From positions 1 to 26,069 of the forward strand of contig JAUQYW010000099.1 in the NCBI GenBank assembly GCA_030587525.1: a stretch of 26,069 nucleotides of DNA, in the 5' to 3' direction. Shown one piece after another: positions 23,280-26,069 of this stretch (positions are counted from its first letter, which is position 1; the number at the start of each line of letters is the position of its first letter). The stretch comes from Candidatus Sigynarchaeota archaeon (GTDB taxonomy: Archaea; Asgardarchaeota; Lokiarchaeia; Sigynarchaeales; Sigynarchaeaceae). The position numbers and the translations under genes were made by a program. The notes under the pieces were generated by a model that saw only the letters and a list, made by a program, of their open reading frames with translations, had not been told where the DNA came from and did no database searches.

Positions 23280-24761
23280 TTACATCTCCATGAACGTGAT
23301 GATTTTCGTCGAACTTGCCGGCAAAGTCACGCGCAGCAACAGTCCCGCGGTCGTCGCGTCCTTAAAGTGCGCGATGATAGTTCCTTCCGAGGGAACGAGC
23401 TCGTTATCTGGCGATGATAGCGGAAAACTCACCGGGATCGTGATATTCGTGAAATTCATCCGGTAATAATTCGTGAGATTAAGCTGGAGATTTCCATCCT
23501 CGCGTTTCAAACCATTCAAGGGCAATCCCCAAAGGGGATCGCTCGAGTTCGTGCCTTCCGCATCATACCCGATGGAAATCGACCCGTTCTTATCGCTGCG
23601 CACGTATCGCCAACCAAGTCCCTTGGCCCCGTTCCCGTAATCGAGCGTCGTGCTGCCGCTCTTGACGTACAGCGTGCCAACGCTCGCGGGAATCGGGTCC
23701 GGTCTCAAGACTTGGCTGCCATTGGCATAGTTCGCATCATAATAGTGATGGTGTCCGGCAAAGACGGCACGGACGCCATACTGGGCGCACAGCGCCCGGA
23801 ACTCAGCATTGCCCGCGATCGTGTAGCCGCCCGTGGCTTCTGGAGCGCTCGGGATGTGCATGGCAACGATGACTTGCTGGTTCGCGACCTCCGCTTTCAC
23901 CAGCTCTTGCTCGAACCACCGGAGTTGCTCGCCAAATAAGCCGTTGCCTTCCGTGGCACCGGTATCGAGGATGACGATGCGCCAGGCGTCGATGACCCGG
24001 GAGTAATATACCGGGGCCAGGTAATACTCGAAGCTCGGCGGGCTGCGATGATCGTGGTTCCCGATCGTGCAAAGAACCGGCACCTTCGATGACAAGAGGA
24101 CCTGGCGAGTTGCTTGGAATTCTTGCTCCAGGCCGCGCGTGGCAATGTCGCCCGTGATGACGATGAACTCAGGTCGCGCGATCGAGACATCCGCGAGCAA
24201 GTCGCGCAAGTTATCGGCGATTGTCCTATTTCCCAGGATTTCAGTAGCATACGGCGGAGCAAGATTCAACGTGATGTTTTGATCTGGATAACAGATATGG
24301 GGATCGGCGAAATGCGCGAACCGCAGCGACGGCGTGGAGTTATAAACATAGACCGAGTGCGGTTCCGACGCTGACAGGTTTACATTGAAAGACTTGCACG
24401 AAATTTCCAGGTCATATAGCCCGGGAAGTGCGTCAATCGGAATGGTCGTGTTGAGGACGTAGGTGCCTTGGACAAGGCCATTGACCGAGTTCACGGCCAG
24501 CATTGTTTCATCACGCCATTCGAAATCCACATGGTGCAATCCCACGTGCCAGCTGGAAGGTAATGCAAAGCCCGAATATTCCACGGTAATCAACATCGAT
24601 TCGTCGGGCTTGCAGAATTGGGCACAACCTATCATCGGATCCACGATGCGGATGCGACCTTCTGCCAGTATCGCGTGCGCAGTGATAAATAATGGGATGG
24701 CTGCTAGAATGATGATGCCGAGCACCATCACAGTCTTTGAACGAACCTTTGCGACTGCCAT
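23280..24761 (-). CDS. Exported calcineurin-like metallophosphoesterase
   Basis: About 493 residues. A signal sequence or anchor (KTVMVLGIIILAAIPLFITAH) leads to an N-terminal beta-rich domain (about 40-145), then the metallophosphoesterase domain. The metal-site motifs occur in order: FAHFADPHI (DxH), VITGDI (GD), TIGNHDH (GNHD), VAMHIP (H) and VFAGHHHYY (GHxH). All are intact. A beta-rich C-terminal part follows, resembling purple-acid-phosphatase-like exported enzymes. The enzyme should act outside the membrane on phosphomono- or diesters. The ATG at 24761 is preferred to the in-frame TTG at 24779 because it starts a clean signal sequence. It heads the tightly spaced operon that runs through two membrane proteins to GH9. 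Substrate unknown. Confidence 0.87.
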   Translation of the reverse strand: MAVAKVRSKTVMVLGIIILAAIPLFITAHAILAEGRIRIVDPMIGCAQFCKPDESMLITVEYSGFALPSSWHVGLHHVDFEWRDETMLAVNSVNGLVQGTYVLNTTIPIDALPGLYDLEISCKSFNVNLSASEPHSVYVYNSTPSLRFAHFADPHICYPDQNITLNLAPPYATEILGNRTIADNLRDLLADVSIARPEFIVITGDIATRGLEQEFQATRQVLLSSKVPVLCTIGNHDHRSPPSFEYYLAPVYYSRVIDAWRIVILDTGATEGNGLFGEQLRWFEQELVKAEVANQQVIVAMHIPSAPEATGGYTIAGNAEFRALCAQYGVRAVFAGHHHYYDANYANGSQVLRPDPIPASVGTLYVKSGSTTLDYGNGAKGLGWRYVRSDKNGSISIGYDAEGTNSSDPLWGLPLNGLKREDGNLQLNLTNYYRMNFTNITIPVSFPLSSPDNELVPSEGTIIAHFKDATTAGLLLRVTLPASSTKIITFMEM

Positions 24762-24833
24762 GTGTCTCGCCACAATCAAGACCGCGTTTAGTGCAGACGA
24801 TAAAGGAGAAAAAATGCAATCGTTGCCGGAAGT

Positions 24834-25595
24834 TTATCTTTGCTTCTTGATCGGCTTCACGAAAGGCTTTACTTCTTCGGGCACCATGATTACAAACGTG
24901 AAAATGTAAACCACCACGCCAACAAACATCATCCATTCCCAAAACGCGAAGCTGACCCAAGCGGGGAAGCGGTACAATTCGAATTTCTCGATGTCCGGGT
25001 TGTTTATCCATGGCATATGCATAAGCTCCCCATACAAGCTACTCAGCCCCAGGCCAACCACGGGAACCACCAGCATAACTAGCATCACGGCAAGCAAGCG
25101 CATGTTGAATTGCTTGGCGCCCTTTGAATGATCTTTCAAGATAGGACAGCTGTAGAAAAGGCCTGAAAAAATAACGCCAACAAAACCGACCCCCGCAAGA
25201 TATTCATGCAACCGATCCACTAGACCGAACTGTGCAATGGTGCCCATGCCGATGAAGCTGACGATGCCAACAAACATGAAGAATGACCCCACGCCAGTGC
25301 TCCCCCTGCAGATTTTTCCCAGTTTTTTCTGATAGTAGCCAAGGAATGGTATCATGAGGATTGATCCAGTAACTAATCCAACGGTAGGAAAAATATATCC
25401 GAGCGGATTGGTTTCGGGGCCAACAAGATCGGAAATCACCATGTATCGCCAATCGTACGGTTCAGGAAACACCAGATTGGCTATGAAAAAGCCTATTAAA
25501 AACACGGCACCGATCACGGGCACGAGCTTGGTGAGCATCGTCTTCCTGGAAATCGTGCCCCGGAAAAAGTTAGTAAAGGCGTCCTTTGCATTCAT
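24834..25595 (-). CDS. Six-pass membrane protein, DUF998-like
   Basis: About 253 residues with six hydrophobic segments. The first outer loop contains EPYDWRYMVISDLVGPETNP, which resembles the 'ISDLG ... NP' loop of DUF998 and the related Frag1/DRAM families, followed by GYYQKKLG. The match is from memory and moderate only. A second outer loop (SSLYGELMHMPWINNPDIEK) and a C-terminal basic tail (VKPFVKPIKKQR) are present. The start is the ATG at 25595: TTTTAAAT is centred about 27 bases upstream, typical of a leaderless archaeal gene. A T6 run (24809-24814) lies between its stop and the phosphoesterase, so co-transcription with the operon downstream is uncertain. Function unknown. Confidence 0.7.
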   Translation of the reverse strand: MNAKDAFTNFFRGTISRKTMLTKLVPVIGAVFLIGFFIANLVFPEPYDWRYMVISDLVGPETNPLGYIFPTVGLVTGSILMIPFLGYYQKKLGKICRGSTGVGSFFMFVGIVSFIGMGTIAQFGLVDRLHEYLAGVGFVGVIFSGLFYSCPILKDHSKGAKQFNMRLLAVMLVMLVVPVVGLGLSSLYGELMHMPWINNPDIEKFELYRFPAWVSFAFWEWMMFVGVVVYIFTFVIMVPEEVKPFVKPIKKQR

Positions 25596-25618
25596 GCATG
25601 AATGTAGCACATTGGAAA

Positions 25619-25626
25619 ATTTAAAA
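25619..25626 (-). promoter_or_regulatory. TATA box of the DUF998-like gene (leaderless)
   Basis: On the minus strand TTTTAAAT is centred about 27 bases before the ATG at 25595, with no ribosome site between. The spacing supports a transcript starting at the start codon, and hence the choice of start. Confidence 0.5.
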
Positions 25627-25654
25627 CACAACTTCTCGTGTTCCAAACCACAAA

Positions 25655-26069
25655 TCAGTCATCCTCATCCGATTCGCCGTGCTCATCGGGGTCCCGGTAC
25701 GGGCTCGCCGACCGGTTCTTCTTTTCCTCAAAAAATTTCACGTAATTAGTACCGAGAATCTTTTCAAGGCGTGAATGATGTTCCGGGTTGCGAGCCTTGA
25801 TCCACCGCATGGCTTGCTTGAGAGTCCAGACGAGGTAAAATATAGCATCGCCAAGATCCTTCTTGTTTTTCGAGGCGAGGTCCGGCGTGACTTGGAGGCC
25901 TGTCTCGCTTATCCACGATTCAGCTAACGAAAGAATCTTGCCCGGCATATATTTCGTGAGATCCTTCAGGTTGTTGCCAACAGATTTGCGCACGTATTCC
26001 GAGGGGTCACTGCGCATAGAGGCGAGGATGAGAAGTACCCGATCATTCCGGGCAGGATCGCGAAGCCAC
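25655..26069 (-). CDS. DNA alkylation repair (AlkD-like HEAT-repeat) protein, 5'-truncated
   Basis: C-terminal part, about 137 residues, of a gene continuing beyond the window end. The frame is open to 26069 and reads WLRDPARNDRVLLILAS before MRSDPSEYVRKSVGNN, so the ATG at 26017 is internal. The SDPSEYVRKSVGNNLKDL segment with a later W is the hallmark HEAT-like repeat of AlkD/AlkC-type DNA glycosylases (PF08713), which remove N3- and N7-alkyl purines. The tail ends in an acidic stretch (RDPDEHGESDEDD). The two subfamilies cannot be separated on this fragment alone. It lies upstream of the DUF998-like gene on the same strand. Confidence 0.78.
   Translation of the reverse strand, partial: WLRDPARNDRVLLILASMRSDPSEYVRKSVGNNLKDLTKYMPGKILSLAESWISETGLQVTPDLASKNKKDLGDAIFYLVWTLKQAMRWIKARNPEHHSRLEKILGTNYVKFFEEKKNRSASPYRDPDEHGESDEDD

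Overview
This window is most likely a chromosomal piece of an archaeon, probably an Asgard (Promethearchaeota) lineage. The strongest evidence is an archaeal translation initiation factor 1A (14643-14999). Several genes also have archaeal-type TATA boxes 25-28 bases upstream of a start codon with no room for a leader (leaderless transcription). A short Roadblock/LC7 protein (11251-11502) resembles the eukaryotic dynein light chain DYNLRB, and such proteins are abundant in Asgard genomes. The Asgard placement is inference; no rRNA or other lineage marker is present. I saw no tRNA, rRNA, CRISPR array, transposase or integrase. No stretch longer than about 300 bases lacks a gene; the longest is the 221-base divergent region 7726-7946.

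Layout. (i) 1-414 is the end of a TIGR02452/PARG-like protein cut by the window edge. (ii) 3064-520 (minus) is a two-gene unit: a FAD-dependent oxidoreductase and a polytopic membrane protein. It is divergent, from a shared palindromic TATA element, to a membrane histidine kinase (3134-4636). (iii) 7725-4752 (minus) encodes a glycyl radical enzyme and, one base later, an SCP2-like protein. Divergent to it is a membrane-anchored PQQ-type sugar dehydrogenase (7947-9146). (iv) 9306-13166 (plus) holds a polysaccharide flippase, the Roadblock protein, and an SDR-family enzyme fused to a zinc ribbon. (v) 14470-13214 (minus) is a membrane protein with a 27/30-base in-frame tandem repeat, followed by aIF1A, a small membrane protein, an aldo/keto reductase and a CPCC zinc-ribbon protein.

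(vi) From 25595 to 17259 (minus) lies a surface/export block. It contains a DUF998-like membrane protein, an exported metallophosphoesterase, two unknown multi-pass membrane proteins, a membrane-anchored GH9 glycosidase and a membrane-anchored C13 (legumain/GPI8-like) protease. Four of these genes are tightly packed: a 6-base gap, a 4-base overlap and an 11-base overlap. This implies co-translation of the phosphoesterase, the two membrane proteins and the GH9 enzyme. The window ends in a DNA-alkylation-repair (AlkD-like) gene cut by the edge.

Functional reading. Much of the window points to the cell surface and to carbohydrate or lipid handling: flippase, nucleotide-sugar-type SDR, GH9, sugar dehydrogenase, C13 protease and phosphoesterase. 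The candidates for undescribed biology are the GH9/phosphoesterase/two-membrane-protein operon, the glycyl radical enzyme with its SCP2-like partner, the GPI8-like surface protease and the SDR-zinc ribbon fusion.
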